Below are positions 22,975 to 31,384 of a DNA stretch of 37,064 nucleotides, one piece after another; the stretch's first letter is position 1; every line of letters starts with the position of its first letter. The position numbers and the translations under genes were made by a program. The notes below the pieces were generated by a model. It worked only from the letters and a program-made list of their open reading frames with translations. It did no database searches and was not told where the DNA came from. Source of the DNA: Actinomycetes bacterium (lineage in GTDB: Bacteria > Actinomycetota > Actinomycetes > Jiangellales > Jiangellaceae); contig JAJYTA010000024.1 of NCBI GenBank assembly GCA_021793295.1, forward strand, positions 1 through 37,064. The letters run 5' to 3'.

Positions 22975-24282
22975 TCACGCGTGGACGTCGTGCTTCGCCT
23001 CGTCACGCGGCGGAGTGGAGCTCACCACCAGCCGTGGCCAGGGCCGCCATCGGGTCCGCACCACGACACCGCTGCGTGGGGCGATCAGGAGCACGGCGGC
23101 GACCGCGCCCGCGATCGTCAGGCTGCCACCACCCAGCAGTGACCAGCGCGCACCGAACAGGTCGGCGACCCAGCCGATGACCGGCGCGCCGGCGGGCGTA
23201 CCACCCATGAGGATCATGATGTACAGCGCCAGCACCCGACCGCGGACATACTGCGGCACCGTGGTTTGGATGTAGGCGTTCGCCGCCGTCAGCACCGTCA
23301 TGGACGCCACGCCGATGGGCACCAACGACACCGCGAACGTCGCGTAGGTCGGCATCAGCCCGGCGACCACTTCGAGGACCCCGAACAGCACTGCCCCGCC
23401 CACGATGAGCCGGCGCCTGGGCACCCGCCGGCGGGCGGCCACCAACGCACCGGACAGCGTCCCGATGGCCATGATCGAGCCGAGCAGACCGTACTCTTCC
23501 GGCCCGCGGTCATAGACCTCGGTGGCCATCAGGGCCATCGTCATCTGGAAGTTCATGCCGAACGTCCCGACACCGAACATGATGACCATGACCATGACCA
23601 GGTCGGGCCGCGAGCGGACGTAGGCCACCCCTTCGCGCAGCCGCGACAGCGCGCCGGTGGGCTCGTCTCGCCTGTCCTCCGGATCGCTCTCGGGCACGAC
23701 CATGGTGCGCAGCATCAACAGCACGATGATGGGCGAGGCGAACGAGAGCCCGTTGATGACGAACACCCAGCCGGTGCCGATCAAGGCGATCGCCGCGCCG
23801 GCCACGGCCGGACCGATGAGCCGGGCGGCGTTGAACGACGCGCTGTTGAGCGCGATGGCGTTGGGGATGTCTTCGCGGACGACCAGCTCCGACACGAACG
23901 CCTGACGTGCTGGATTGTCCAACGCTGTACCGACACCGAGGAGGAAGGCCAGCACGTAGACGTGCCAGATCTCGGCCTGACCGGTGAGGACGAGGATGCC
24001 GAGGACCAAGCCCACGCAGCCCATGAACGCGTTGGTGAAGATCAGCAGGTACCGCTTGGGCAACTTGTCCGCGAGGAGGCCGCCGAACGGCGCGACCAGC
24101 AAGAACGGCAGGAACTGCAGTCCGGTCGTGATGCCGACCGCCTGGCCGCCGCCGTGCAGCACCTGCAAGACGAGCCAGTCCTGGGCGACGCGCTGCATCC
24201 ACGTGCCGACGTTGGACACGAACATGCCCGACCAGTACAGGCGGTAATCACGATGGCGAAGGGAATGAAACGTAGGACTCAC
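22975..24282 (-). CDS. MFS transporter (EntS-like / MFS_3 type)
   Basis: This 435-residue permease has about 12 hydrophobic segments. It starts FHSLRHRDYRLYWSGMFVSNVGTWMQRVAQDWLVLQV, characteristic of the MFS_3 'transmembrane secretion effector' group that includes the enterobactin exporter EntS. The loop 2-3 motif A is GGLLADKLPKR, and motif-A-like VPRRRL occurs in the second half. Its ATG overlaps the end of the MarR gene by 4 bp, so the two are translationally coupled and MarR probably controls export. The substrate could be a drug or a siderophore; there is no biosynthetic cluster here to decide. Confidence 0.9.
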   Translation of the reverse strand: MSPTFHSLRHRDYRLYWSGMFVSNVGTWMQRVAQDWLVLQVLHGGGQAVGITTGLQFLPFLLVAPFGGLLADKLPKRYLLIFTNAFMGCVGLVLGILVLTGQAEIWHVYVLAFLLGVGTALDNPARQAFVSELVVREDIPNAIALNSASFNAARLIGPAVAGAAIALIGTGWVFVINGLSFASPIIVLLMLRTMVVPESDPEDRRDEPTGALSRLREGVAYVRSRPDLVMVMVIMFGVGTFGMNFQMTMALMATEVYDRGPEEYGLLGSIMAIGTLSGALVAARRRVPRRRLIVGGAVLFGVLEVVAGLMPTYATFAVSLVPIGVASMTVLTAANAYIQTTVPQYVRGRVLALYIMILMGGTPAGAPVIGWVADLFGARWSLLGGGSLTIAGAVAAVLLIAPRSGVVVRTRWRPWPRLVVSSTPPRDEAKHDVHA

Positions 24283-24767
24283 GAGCGGGCCAGCTTCTCG
24301 AGCACCGGCAGCGCCTCGAGCAGCTTCTCGCGCTCGGCCGGGGTGAGCTCGCGCAATCGATGCGTCAGCCAGGCATTGCGTCGTTTGCGGTCGGCCTCGG
24401 TCCGGGCCAAGCCGGCCTCGGTGATCCGGACCACCGCGAGTCGTCGGTCGACGCTGTGCGGCTCGCGAACGACCAGGCCCAACTCCTCGAGCCCGGAGAC
24501 CGTGCGGGTCATGGACGGCGGCCGAACACGCTCGTACGCCGCGAGTTCGCCGACCGGAAGCGCGCCGTGGCGCTCCAGCACGCCGAGCGCGGACAGCTGG
24601 TTCAAGGTGAGCGACTCATCCTCGCGCTCGTTGCGGATGCGACGACTGAGCCGGCCGACCGCGATACGCAGGGAGCTCGCGAGCCCGGCCTGTGTGCGGG
24701 GACGAGAGCTCGACGCTGCAGGCATCGCGCCTGCTGGCGGAGGCGGGGAGGACTTCGACGTTGACAT
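24279..24767 (-). CDS. MarR family regulator of the adjacent MFS exporter
   Basis: The 162-residue protein has a winged HTH: LTLNQLSALGVLERHGALPVGELAAYERVRPPSMTRTVSGLEELGLVVREP, then the wing HSVDRRLAVVRITEAG. The first 30 residues are a low-complexity Ser/Pro/Ala tail. ATG 24767 follows TAAGGAAA. An 18-bp palindrome sits seven bases upstream of the start, which fits autoregulation of a marR-MFS operon. The 4-bp overlap with the MFS gene supports this. Confidence 0.92.
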   Translation of the reverse strand: MSTSKSSPPPPAGAMPAASSSRPRTQAGLASSLRIAVGRLSRRIRNEREDESLTLNQLSALGVLERHGALPVGELAAYERVRPPSMTRTVSGLEELGLVVREPHSVDRRLAVVRITEAGLARTEADRKRRNAWLTHRLRELTPAEREKLLEALPVLEKLARS

Positions 24768-24774
24768 TTTCCTT

Positions 24775-24792
24775 AGGGTAACTCATTACCCT
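24775..24792. promoter_or_regulatory. MarR operator palindrome
   Basis: AGGGTAA (24775-24781), CTCA and TTACCCT (24786-24792) form a perfect 7+4+7 inverted repeat directly upstream of the marR-MFS operon. It has the length and position expected for a MarR dimer site. It is not an iron-box match despite an initial TTAGG. Confidence 0.65.
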
Positions 24793-24827
24793 TGCTAAAT
24801 GCCAGTCGCGTGGAACCCCCACACTCC

Positions 24828-24854
24828 TTTCACTGTGAAATGATCATGTTCACT
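24828..24854. repeat. Overlapping palindromes in the marR upstream gap
   Basis: TTTCAC-T-GTGAAA (24828-24840) is a perfect 13-bp palindrome. Its right arm runs into a second, looser dyad GTGAA...TTCAC that encloses ATGATCAT. The gap between DUF2530 and marR otherwise holds no gene. This may be a second regulatory site. Confidence 0.35.
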
Positions 24855-24921
24855 AGGGATTTGCCTGCCGGACCACCCGTGCATGCCTGTTGCTGCAGCA
24901 CAAGGCCTCGTGGTGTTGGCG

Positions 24922-25836
24922 TCAGGCGCTGTCGGAGCGGCGAGCGCGACGGCCGCGGTACTGCTCGCCACCGCCCTCGGTGACTTCGTCGATCTCGCCG
25001 GTCATGTCAGAGCGGCGAGCTCGGCGACCGCCCCCGAGGGTGGTGTCCAGCAGCGGCTCGTCGTCGTCCAGGTCCGGCGCGGGCCTGGACGGGGGCGTGG
25101 CCGGGGGCGCCGGCGACGCTGCATTGGAGCCGGGAGCGTCCTTGTCGTCGAGATCGCCGAACCACGCTGGTGCACTCGGCGCACCGTGCTGCCGTGGAGG
25201 GCTCTCCGGTGCTGGCGCCGGGGGCTCCGGCCGCGCCGGTTCGGGGCGAGGGGATTCCGGGCGGTGCGAAGGCAGCGGCCCGGTGTCGATCGGCCGGGTG
25301 ATCGCCTCGGGCGAGGACCGTTCGACCGGCGGCGGCTCGACAACCGGCTGGGCCTCCACCGGCCGGACGTGTTCCGGCCGGGCCTCCACCGGCCGGACGT
25401 GTTCCGGCTGGGCCTCCACCGGCTGCGCGTCCACCGGCTGCACAGCCATCGGCTGCACGTCCACCGGCTCCGCGGCCGCAGGCTCGGCGGGGGTCTCCTC
25501 GTCCTCATCCGCGGCCTCGGCCCGCGCCTCCGCGGCGGCCTCGATGGCGTCACGGCGCTTGCGGGTGTACTCCAGCCCGAGCAGGCCGAGCCCGACACCG
25601 GCCAAGCACGTCCAGAGCCACCAGTTGCGGCCCTCGGCACTGAGATCGTCGATGCGCAAGGCCAGCACCACGAACGCGACGGCCCACAAGACGGTGATGA
25701 CCGCGACGGTACGCACGCCGTCGACGTCGGCCGGTTCGATGACGTCCGGAGCCTGCGCCGAAGAGGCATCGGTTCGCTCCGCCGCGTCGCGTCCCATGCC
25801 GGGCGCTTCGCGATGCCGCCGTCGCCCCTTGCTCAT
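24922..25836 (-). CDS. DUF2530 membrane protein with Pro/Glu-rich repeat tail
   Basis: The protein has 304 residues. Residues about 38-98 are a DUF2530 domain (VDGVRTVAVITVLWAVAFVVLAL, then GRNWWLWTCLAGVGLGLLGLEYTRKRRDAI) with two membrane helices at about 43-61 and 72-90. Known DUF2530 proteins are short, about 80-100 residues. Here about 200 extra residues follow: a Val-Glu-Ala-Gln-Pro repeat zone (about 120-165), a Pro-rich linker, and a basic/acidic end in which GRRARRSD occurs twice. The tail is probably disordered and cytoplasmic. The function is unknown. The gene is divergent from the NCS2 permease. Confidence 0.8.
   Translation of the reverse strand: MSKGRRRHREAPGMGRDAAERTDASSAQAPDVIEPADVDGVRTVAVITVLWAVAFVVLALRIDDLSAEGRNWWLWTCLAGVGLGLLGLEYTRKRRDAIEAAAEARAEAADEDEETPAEPAAAEPVDVQPMAVQPVDAQPVEAQPEHVRPVEARPEHVRPVEAQPVVEPPPVERSSPEAITRPIDTGPLPSHRPESPRPEPARPEPPAPAPESPPRQHGAPSAPAWFGDLDDKDAPGSNAASPAPPATPPSRPAPDLDDDEPLLDTTLGGGRRARRSDMTGEIDEVTEGGGEQYRGRRARRSDSA
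25351..25440. repeat. 30-bp tandem repeat inside the DUF2530 gene
   Basis: Two nearly identical 30-bp units (25351-25380 and 25381-25410, differing at one base) are followed by a diverged third (25411-25440). The sequence around them keeps a 15-bp sub-period. On the minus strand they encode ten-residue repeats of the type EHVRPVEARP within a QPVxA pattern. The unit number probably varies between strains. Confidence 0.8.
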
Positions 25837-25978
25837 GTGCTCAGGCTAGCCCTGCCAGACTCCCCGCCGCTAACGCACCACCGGGACTGGGGCACCATGC
25901 CTATCGGTGACACAGTTCCGCCGGTCTGGCATCGTCGACGCCGGACCATTCCCCGCCCGGCCATGATCGGAGAGACGC

Positions 25979-27430
25979 ATGACGTCCACGCCCACCTCTA
26001 CCTCGGCACTCGACCGGTTCTTCCGGATCACCGAGCGCGGCTCGACGGTGGGCCGCGAAGTACGTGGCGGCGTCGTGACGTTCTTCACGATGGCCTACAT
26101 CATCGTGCTGAATCCGCTGATCATCGGCACGGTGCCCGACGTCGAAGGCGCTTTCCTCGGTGGCGGCGACGCTCCTGACCTCGCCGCGGTGGCCGCGGTC
26201 ACCGCGTTGGTGGCCGGCGTGCTGACCCTCGCGATGGGCCTGTTCGCCAACTACCCGATGGCGCTGGCCGCCGGCTTGGGCCTCAATGCGTTCGTCGCAT
26301 TCAGCCTCGCCGGACAGATGACCTGGGCCGACGCGATGGGTTTGGTGGTGATCGAGGGCCTGGTGATCCTCGCACTCGTCCTCACCGGATTTCGCCAGGC
26401 AGTCTTCGCCGCGGTCCCGCGGCAGCTCAAGACCGCCATCAGCGTCGGGATCGGGTTGCTCATCGCCCTCGTGGGCTTCGTGAACGCCGGGTTCGTGCAG
26501 TCGACCGGCAACCCGTCGCCCCCGATCGGCCTCGGCATCGACGACCGTCTGCGCACCTGGCCGGTCGCCGTGTTCGCGGTGGGTCTGCTCGCCGTGGTGG
26601 TGCTGTACTCGCTGAAGGTGCGCGGCGCCATCCTGTGGACGATCATCGGTACGGCTGTGCTCGCCGTCGTCGTCGAGACCATCGGCGGCATCGGCACCAC
26701 CGCTGACAACCCGAACGGGTGGAACCTCAACGCCCCGGAGGTGCCGGACCGCGTCGTCGAGGTCCCCGACTTCTCCCTGATCGGCCAGTTCAATCTGCTC
26801 GGTTCGTGGGAATCCGTCGGTGTGGTCGCGGTCCTGCTGTTCGTGTTCACGCTGATGCTCGCCGACTTCTTCGACACGATGGGCACCATGGTCGCCGTCG
26901 GTGCCGAGGGCGGCCTGCTCGACGCCGACGGCAACCCGCCGAAGACGACGCAGATCCTCGTCGTCGACTCGCTGGCCGCCGCGGCCGGTGGCGCGGCCAG
27001 CGTCTCGAGCAACACGTCGTACATCGAGTCCGCCTCCGGCGTCGGCGAGGGCGCGCGGACCGGCCTGGCCAGCGTCGTCACCGGCGTGTGCTTCCTGTTG
27101 TCGACGTTGTTCGCCCCGGTGGTGGCGATGGTGCCGAACGAGGCGGCCGCGCCCGCCCTGGTGCTCGTCGGCTTCCTGATGATGTCGCAGGTCCGGGACA
27201 TCCCGTGGGACGACGTCGAGTTCGCGTTGCCGGCGTTCCTGACGATGGTGCTGATGCCGTACACCTACTCCATCAGCACCGGCATCGGCGCTGGTTTCCT
27301 GGCCTTCGTGGCGATCAAGCTGGCGCGGGGCAAGGCTCGGCAGGTCCATCCGCTGTTGTGGATCGTCTCGGCGCTGTTCGTCGTCTACTTCGCGATCTCG
27401 CCGATCGAAGACCTGCTCGGGGTGGCGTGA
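25979..27430 (+). CDS. NCS2 family purine permease (AzgA/PbuG type)
   Basis: The 483-residue transporter has about 12-14 hydrophobic segments. It matches the AzgA-like hypoxanthine/adenine/guanine branch of nucleobase-cation symport 2: REVRGGVVTFFTMAYIIVLNPLI at the start, NYPMALAAGLGLNAFVAFSL, VPRQLKTAISVGIGLLIALVGFVNAG, DFFDTMGTMVAVGAEGGLLD, and the SSNTSYIESASGVGEGARTGLASVVTG signature. ATG 25979 follows CGGAGAG. It imports purine bases with protons. The gene stands alone, between DUF2530 and the sacsin-like gene. Confidence 0.92.
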   Translation: MTSTPTSTSALDRFFRITERGSTVGREVRGGVVTFFTMAYIIVLNPLIIGTVPDVEGAFLGGGDAPDLAAVAAVTALVAGVLTLAMGLFANYPMALAAGLGLNAFVAFSLAGQMTWADAMGLVVIEGLVILALVLTGFRQAVFAAVPRQLKTAISVGIGLLIALVGFVNAGFVQSTGNPSPPIGLGIDDRLRTWPVAVFAVGLLAVVVLYSLKVRGAILWTIIGTAVLAVVVETIGGIGTTADNPNGWNLNAPEVPDRVVEVPDFSLIGQFNLLGSWESVGVVAVLLFVFTLMLADFFDTMGTMVAVGAEGGLLDADGNPPKTTQILVVDSLAAAAGGAASVSSNTSYIESASGVGEGARTGLASVVTGVCFLLSTLFAPVVAMVPNEAAAPALVLVGFLMMSQVRDIPWDDVEFALPAFLTMVLMPYTYSISTGIGAGFLAFVAIKLARGKARQVHPLLWIVSALFVVYFAISPIEDLLGVA

Positions 27431-27455
27431 GGACCGGTTCACGGCTCGGGCACTC

Positions 27456-27545
27456 GGACCAGCGCCGGGTCAGCTCCAGTCCGTCCAATCGGGGCATCCG
27501 GAAGTCGGGCCAGCACGACGTCCGGGGCAGCTGCGCGGCGTGTGG
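27456..27545 (-). pseudogene. Possible response-regulator receiver remnant
   Basis: In the 121-bp gap between the NCS2 and sacsin-like genes, minus-strand reading gives RRAAAPDVVLARLP, then after a one-base frame change MPRLDGLELTRRW (ATG at 27497). The spacing and wording match the receiver-domain segment 'PDVVLLDLRMPxLDGLELTRRL', with the phospho-acceptor Asp lost. Only about 30 residues remain. It could be chance in GC-rich DNA. Confidence 0.2.
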
Positions 27546-27551
27546 AGGCGG

Positions 27552-30500
27552 TCAGGTGAAGACGTCCTCGGTGAGCAACGCTCCAGCCGCGGCCGGGTCA
27601 CGCAGGATCTCGCCGAGCAGCCAGCGTTTGTCCCACTGACCGCACACCCAGGCCAGCGCGCGGGCGAGTCCGTCGAGCGTGCATGCGTGGATGGTGTCGT
27701 CGTCGATCCACCAGGCCAGCGGGACGTCGCCGGCGTACAGGTCGTCGTGCTCGACGTAGCGTTGCGGCGCCTCGGGGACCACAGCACGGGCGGCCGCCGG
27801 TACGTCCCGTACGTGGCCACCCGGCGAGAGGTGCACGTCAACGGTCTCGGCGGCGAGGTCGACGTCCAGGAGGTCGGCCAGCTCGGCCGAGCCCGGGAGC
27901 GCACCAGGCAGGCCGAGCTGCAGCCAGTACGGCGCGGCGCACACGACGACATCGGCGGCGGGGACCACGCGCGTGCCCACGCCGTCCGGGATCCGGACGA
28001 ACGACGGCGGGTCCACGGCGGCCGGATCCCGCTCGGCCAGTGCCGCGTACACCTGCCCCAACCGGGCGGCACCGAGGTCGACCGTGTCGTCGGCCAGCCG
28101 CTCGAGCAGGACCCCGGCGTCGGCGTCGCCGATGGAGCGCACGATCCCGATGGTGGCAGCGAACGCGTCGTCCACCGGCAGCGCGACCGGATGCAGCAGG
28201 GCGCGCACGACAGGGTCAGCGTCGGCGGCGCACACGTACGGCGGGGCGTGCCCGTCTAGCCGCGCGTGCTGCTTCAGCCACCATGCCGCGTACGACGGCA
28301 CCGCCCGCCGGGCACCGTCACCGGTCAGCACGAACACCGGCTCGACGACGGCGGAACGAGTCTGCGGGTCGGCCGCCAGGGCCGCGAGCACCTGCGGCCA
28401 CGCGTCAGCGCGTACGAGGTCGAGGTCGCGGACGGCGACGAAGTCGCTGATCACCGGCGGCACGTCAGCGGACGGGACCAGCCGTTGCACCTCCGCGACC
28501 CAGCCGTCCTCGTCGTCGAGGTCGTGCCACAGGTCCGCATCCAGCACGACGTCGGCGTCGCGCACCGTGTCGAGGCTCGATCGCACGCCCACGGCGGCCA
28601 GCGTGGACGGGCCGAACCGGTCGACGAGCTCGGCGTCGACGGTGTACTCGTCCGGATCGGCGTCGAGCGCGGCGAGGACCGGCGAGCCGGGCAGGAACAG
28701 CTCGCGGGCCTGCGCATCGGCACCCGTGGCGTCCCGCAGCGGCAGCTCGGCCAGCCACGGTTCGTCGTCGACGGTCACCCCGGCCTCGGCGACGAGGCCG
28801 AGCACGGCGTCGGCGACCGGACCGGCCTCGCCGTCAGCCGCCGCCACCTCGGCCACACCGGCACGTACCAGGGGGTCGCGCAAGACCGACGCCGCCGACG
28901 CCGTCGTCGCGCCCAACCGGCGCAGCAGCGGGTGTGCGGCAGCGGGCGCGACCACCCGCAGCGCGAACGGCTCGAGCAGAGCCGGGTCCACGTCTCCGGG
29001 CAGCAGCAGCCCCCGTGGCCCGCGCACCGTACGCCCGTCAGCCAGCGGAACCGGCAGCGCACCCAGCGACTCGAGGTCGGCGCCGTCCAAGGCCGTGTAC
29101 AGCGTGTGCCACTGCTCAGCGTCGAGATCCAGCCGCGTCAGGTCGTCGACGACCTCAGCCAACGGCCGCACCGTCGCGCCCAGCCCGGCGAGCACGTCCG
29201 CGTGCAGCCACCCGGTGACCGGTAACCCCGCGACCACCGTGGCCAGGGCCGACGGGTCGGCCGCAGCCGTCAAACCTTCGACCAGCACGGTGTCGCGGGG
29301 ACGCAGTCGTGCGCCGTCGGGGGCCGGGACGAACGGCGTCGCGCCGAGGGCGTCGCGCACCGCTCGGTGCAGCGCCACGTCCAGGGGCTCGGTGCCGAGC
29401 GGTCCGGGGATCAGCTCGAGCACGGCCGGGTCGGTGAACGAGGCCACCAGTGCCGCATACGCGGCAGCGACGCGCTCGGTCAGGAACTCGGTGAGCGGGT
29501 CATCGGCCACGCGCCGGCGAGTGGAGTCCAGCGGGAACGAGGCGATCACGAGCGCCGCCAGGTCGGTGCGGTCGTCGGTGGGCGTCGGGGCGTGGATCAC
29601 CGCCGGCCGGACGACGGGCTGCGGCTTGTCGCCGTCGACGGGCACGGCCACCGTCACCGACCACCCGGGGCGAATGCGCTCCTCGAACGGGCGGGCAGCG
29701 AGCACGTCGCCGGCTGCTTCGCCGGACGACGTCGCGAGCCGCCACCGCTGCTCGCCGAGCCGGCGCTCCAACACCGCCGCGTCCCCGTGTTCGTCGAGGA
29801 CGTCGACCGCGCCGGCGTCCAGCGTGCGGGCGGCTCCGTCGACGTCGACGATCACCTCGGTCAAGGCGGGCAGCGCCAGCAACAGCCCCGCATCGACCTC
29901 GCCCAGCAGACGGTGGACCAGACGCACCGCGTCGTCGTCACGAAGCGGCAGGTGTACCGCGGTGTCGTAGCCGTCCGGGACGTCGACGGACTCGGCGGGC
30001 ACCGCGAACGGCAACCGCAGCACCGGGACCGCCGCGCCGCGTGTCTGCACCTCCGCGGCCAGCGACGCGATGCCTGCGGCCGCCGCGCGTGTCTCGTCCC
30101 GTGACCATCGCACCCCACCGGTCCGCGAGAGCACGGCCGGGGCGTCGCTGACGCCCAGGACGGCGGCGAACCCGACGCCGAAGCGGCCCACGGCCGCGCC
30201 GGTTCGCTTGGTCGAGGCTCGCAGCGTGGACAGTCCTTCGACCCCGGCGGCATCCAGCGGCGCGCCGGTGTTCGCGGCGATCAGGCTGGAGCCGTGCAGC
30301 CGCAGCAACAGCCGAGCAGCCACGCCCGCGCGGGCCGCGGCGTCGGCGGCGTTCTGCGCCAGCTCGATGATCACGCGGTCGCGGTAGGCACCGCGGACCA
30401 GCTCCTCCTCGGCGTTGGCGTCCTCGCGGAACCGCGCCGGCGAGGCTGACCAGGCCGCCAGCACCCGCTGCCGCAGCGACGCGGTATCGAAGACGTCCAC
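27552..30500 (-). CDS. Sacsin-like N-terminal ATPase-domain protein
   Basis: The 982-residue protein begins with a GHKL/Hsp90-like ATP-binding region of the sacsin type. The N box is ELAQNAADAA with Glu46, Asn50 and Asp53, followed by NTGAPLDAAGVEGLSTLRASTK and the glycine loop GRFGVGF (105-111). The remaining roughly 800 residues are acidic, Ala/Leu/Asp-rich and without a domain I recognise. I chose GTG 30500, seven bases after TAAACT, because this suggests a leaderless transcript and the family match begins at once; the open frame extends to 30752 without similarity. It is a possible chaperone-like ATPase of unknown client. It lies downstream of the DUF3027 gene on the same strand (26 bp), a pairing I recall from other actinobacteria. 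Confidence 0.85.
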   Translation of the reverse strand: MDVFDTASLRQRVLAAWSASPARFREDANAEEELVRGAYRDRVIIELAQNAADAAARAGVAARLLLRLHGSSLIAANTGAPLDAAGVEGLSTLRASTKRTGAAVGRFGVGFAAVLGVSDAPAVLSRTGGVRWSRDETRAAAAGIASLAAEVQTRGAAVPVLRLPFAVPAESVDVPDGYDTAVHLPLRDDDAVRLVHRLLGEVDAGLLLALPALTEVIVDVDGAARTLDAGAVDVLDEHGDAAVLERRLGEQRWRLATSSGEAAGDVLAARPFEERIRPGWSVTVAVPVDGDKPQPVVRPAVIHAPTPTDDRTDLAALVIASFPLDSTRRRVADDPLTEFLTERVAAAYAALVASFTDPAVLELIPGPLGTEPLDVALHRAVRDALGATPFVPAPDGARLRPRDTVLVEGLTAAADPSALATVVAGLPVTGWLHADVLAGLGATVRPLAEVVDDLTRLDLDAEQWHTLYTALDGADLESLGALPVPLADGRTVRGPRGLLLPGDVDPALLEPFALRVVAPAAAHPLLRRLGATTASAASVLRDPLVRAGVAEVAAADGEAGPVADAVLGLVAEAGVTVDDEPWLAELPLRDATGADAQARELFLPGSPVLAALDADPDEYTVDAELVDRFGPSTLAAVGVRSSLDTVRDADVVLDADLWHDLDDEDGWVAEVQRLVPSADVPPVISDFVAVRDLDLVRADAWPQVLAALAADPQTRSAVVEPVFVLTGDGARRAVPSYAAWWLKQHARLDGHAPPYVCAADADPVVRALLHPVALPVDDAFAATIGIVRSIGDADAGVLLERLADDTVDLGAARLGQVYAALAERDPAAVDPPSFVRIPDGVGTRVVPAADVVVCAAPYWLQLGLPGALPGSAELADLLDVDLAAETVDVHLSPGGHVRDVPAAARAVVPEAPQRYVEHDDLYAGDVPLAWWIDDDTIHACTLDGLARALAWVCGQWDKRWLLGEILRDPAAAGALLTEDVFT

Positions 30501-30526
30501 GCCGCGCAGTTTAGGCGCGCGGCGAA

Positions 30527-31300
30527 TCAGGCATGGTCGAGTTCCATCGGGACGAGCTCGTGGGCCAACGTGTCGACGACCGGTTCGCCGGCGTCGTCGG
30601 CCGGAGCCGGCAGCCGGACGTCGCTGTGCCCGCCACAGCCGTGGTCGTGAGCGACGACCTTGCCGTCGAACGGGGTGCGCTCGTTGGTGCACACACCGAA
30701 CGCCTGGCCGAGCGAGCCGGCGAGGGGCACGGCGAACCCGCAGGTGGCGCACGAGCCGGGCGCAGCCTTGGCGATCTCGGTGTGCGGTCCGCCGTCACCC
30801 TCGAACCAGCGGGCCGCGGCGTCGCTGCGGCCTTCGCGCGAGAGCACCCAGACCCGACCGAGTCCGAGTTCGTCGACCACGTCAGCGGTGTCGGCATCGG
30901 CGAACCCGGTGTACCCGGGTTCGAGCCGAGGGTCCTCGTCGGTGACGGGCAGCAGGTCGCCCGGGCCGAGGTCGTCCGGGGTGACCCGGTCCTCCCACGG
31001 CACCCACGGCGGCGCCAGCACCGCGTCCGAGCCCGGCAGGAGAACGCATTCGTTCACCGTCACCGACCGCGCGCGGGCCGCGCGAACGAGCGTGACCGCC
31101 CACCGCCAGCCCACGTATCCCGGCTGCAAGCATTCGAAGTAGTGCGTGACCACGCGTTCGGCCTCGGCGACGTGACCGAGGTGGTCGCCGACGGCGTCGG
31201 GCCCGCCGACCTCGACGGCGCCCGCGCGAGCTTCGTCGACTGCGTTGGCGGCGACGGCATCGACCTTGGGTGCCCTGGTGCGGGTGGATGTGCGGCTCAC
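30527..31300 (-). CDS. DUF3027 family protein
   Basis: The 257-residue protein starts at GTG 31300 (VSRTSTRTRAPK). Its middle has the DUF3027 pattern HYFECLQPGYVGWRWAVTLVRAARARSVTVNECVLLPG, APPWVPWEDRVTPDDLGPGDLLP, and YTGFADADTADVVDELGLGRVWVLSREGRSDAAARWFEGD. A C-terminal treble-clef-like region (CATCGFAVPLAGSLGQAFGVCTNE, HDHGCGGHSD) probably binds zinc and resembles the DUF3039-type metal knuckle. No catalytic site is known. It is divergent from an MFS gene and upstream of the sacsin-like gene, so the two may act together. Confidence 0.87.
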   Translation of the reverse strand: MSRTSTRTRAPKVDAVAANAVDEARAGAVEVGGPDAVGDHLGHVAEAERVVTHYFECLQPGYVGWRWAVTLVRAARARSVTVNECVLLPGSDAVLAPPWVPWEDRVTPDDLGPGDLLPVTDEDPRLEPGYTGFADADTADVVDELGLGRVWVLSREGRSDAAARWFEGDGGPHTEIAKAAPGSCATCGFAVPLAGSLGQAFGVCTNERTPFDGKVVAHDHGCGGHSDVRLPAPADDAGEPVVDTLAHELVPMELDHA

Positions 31301-31384
31301 GACGACCGATTCTTTCAAACTCCGTCCATGATCGACACTTGGGCGTAGGGCTGCGTCCCGAAGCGGGGCGCCGCATGCGATTGG

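Noticed and set aside
24773-24792. An IdeR/DtxR iron box before the marR-MFS operon
   Set aside because: It shares the initial TTAGG and a few other bases with the 19-bp consensus but its palindrome centre and right arm differ. It fits a MarR-type dyad better.
25351-25470. CRISPR-like short repeats
   Set aside because: The units are contiguous with no spacers, in frame with a coding sequence, and encode amino-acid repeats.
27973-29970. A 665-codon plus-strand open frame opposite the sacsin-like gene
   Set aside because: It is almost entirely Ser/Ala/Arg/Thr with no structure, and is a mirror of the GC3-biased minus-strand gene.
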